Assembly (NCBI RefSeq): GCF_949628265.1
Contig: NC_088787.1
Span: 8,918,501-8,982,500, forward strand
DNA: 64,000 bases
From: Cloeon dipterum
Lineage: Eukaryota > Arthropoda > Insecta > Ephemeroptera > Baetidae
Direction: 5' to 3'
The translations under genes and the position numbers were made by a program. Shown one piece after another: positions 63,870-64,000 of the stretch (the first letter of the stretch is position 1; the number at the start of each line of letters is the position of its first letter). The notes under the pieces are model-generated. The model saw nothing but the letters and a program-made list of their open reading frames with translations, was not told where the DNA came from and ran no database searches.

Positions 63870-64000
63870 CTAGGTGATGTTGTACAAGGGTAGGTCGGCC
63901 AGGTTGGCCTTGTCCTGCTCCGTTTCATCCCTGCAGATCATCAAAGTGTGCGCCATGCCCATCTCGATGGCGTGCACGTGGAGGCCGTCCATCGTCTTCA
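63870..64000 (-). CDS. RCC2 homologue, C-terminal end (cut by window edge)
   Basis: An open frame entering from the right edge encodes KTMDGLHVHAIEMGMAHTLM, then ICRDETEQDKANLADLPLYN and two more residues before a TAG stop at 63870-63872. This matches the C-terminus of RCC2 (TD-60): a last RCC1-type blade motif (K-T-L-D-G ... MGYSHSLVIARDE) followed by a short charged tail ending L-P-x-Y-N. RCC2 is a propeller protein that binds Rac1 and Arf6 and acts at the centromere and spindle midzone. Only about 43 codons are visible, so the call rests on this tail. Confidence 0.75.
   Translation of the reverse strand, partial: KTMDGLHVHAIEMGMAHTLMICRDETEQDKANLADLPLYNIT

Overview
The window is AT-rich animal nuclear DNA with short GT-AG introns. 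Both bursicon subunit genes, burs and pburs, are present, so it is an arthropod, most likely a hexapod; the species cannot be named from the sequence. No tRNA, rRNA or CRISPR was seen.

Layout. 1-6.5 kb is non-coding with microsatellites and foldback elements. 6.6-22.7 kb is a minus-strand tandem array of secreted serine proteases: two intact 13-exon genes (copies A and B), a 5' remnant (copy C) and a large fused locus (copy D). Each full copy encodes a degenerate trypsin-like domain followed by a trypsin-like domain with a complete triad. Copy D has three protease domains because two units were joined through one chimeric exon; it also carries a frameshift and has Arg at the last catalytic Ser. 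22.7-39.8 kb is gene-poor, holding MITEs and a probable calpain domain III fragment.

39.8-55.7 kb is gene-dense: a PhnW-type 2-aminoethylphosphonate-pyruvate transaminase (minus), Hop2/PSMC3IP (plus), PrimPol (minus), a kinesin-8 of the KIF18/Klp67A type (plus), and a small one-membrane-segment protein (minus). 57.1-64 kb holds triosephosphate isomerase (plus), pburs and burs in tandem (plus), and the C-terminal end of an RCC2 homologue (minus, cut by the window edge).

The genes fall into three groups. The proteases form an expanding, decaying family with a shared GATA-rich upstream block, as expected of a gut or secreted enzyme cluster. Hop2, PrimPol, kinesin-8 and RCC2 all act on chromosomes (meiotic strand invasion, replication restart, chromosome alignment, centromere and Rac signalling) and sit close together. 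The two bursicon subunits form one heterodimeric hormone and lie about 2 kb apart. At least four MITE or foldback families recur in the window. All exon boundaries were read by eye from splice consensus and frame and are not supported by transcripts.
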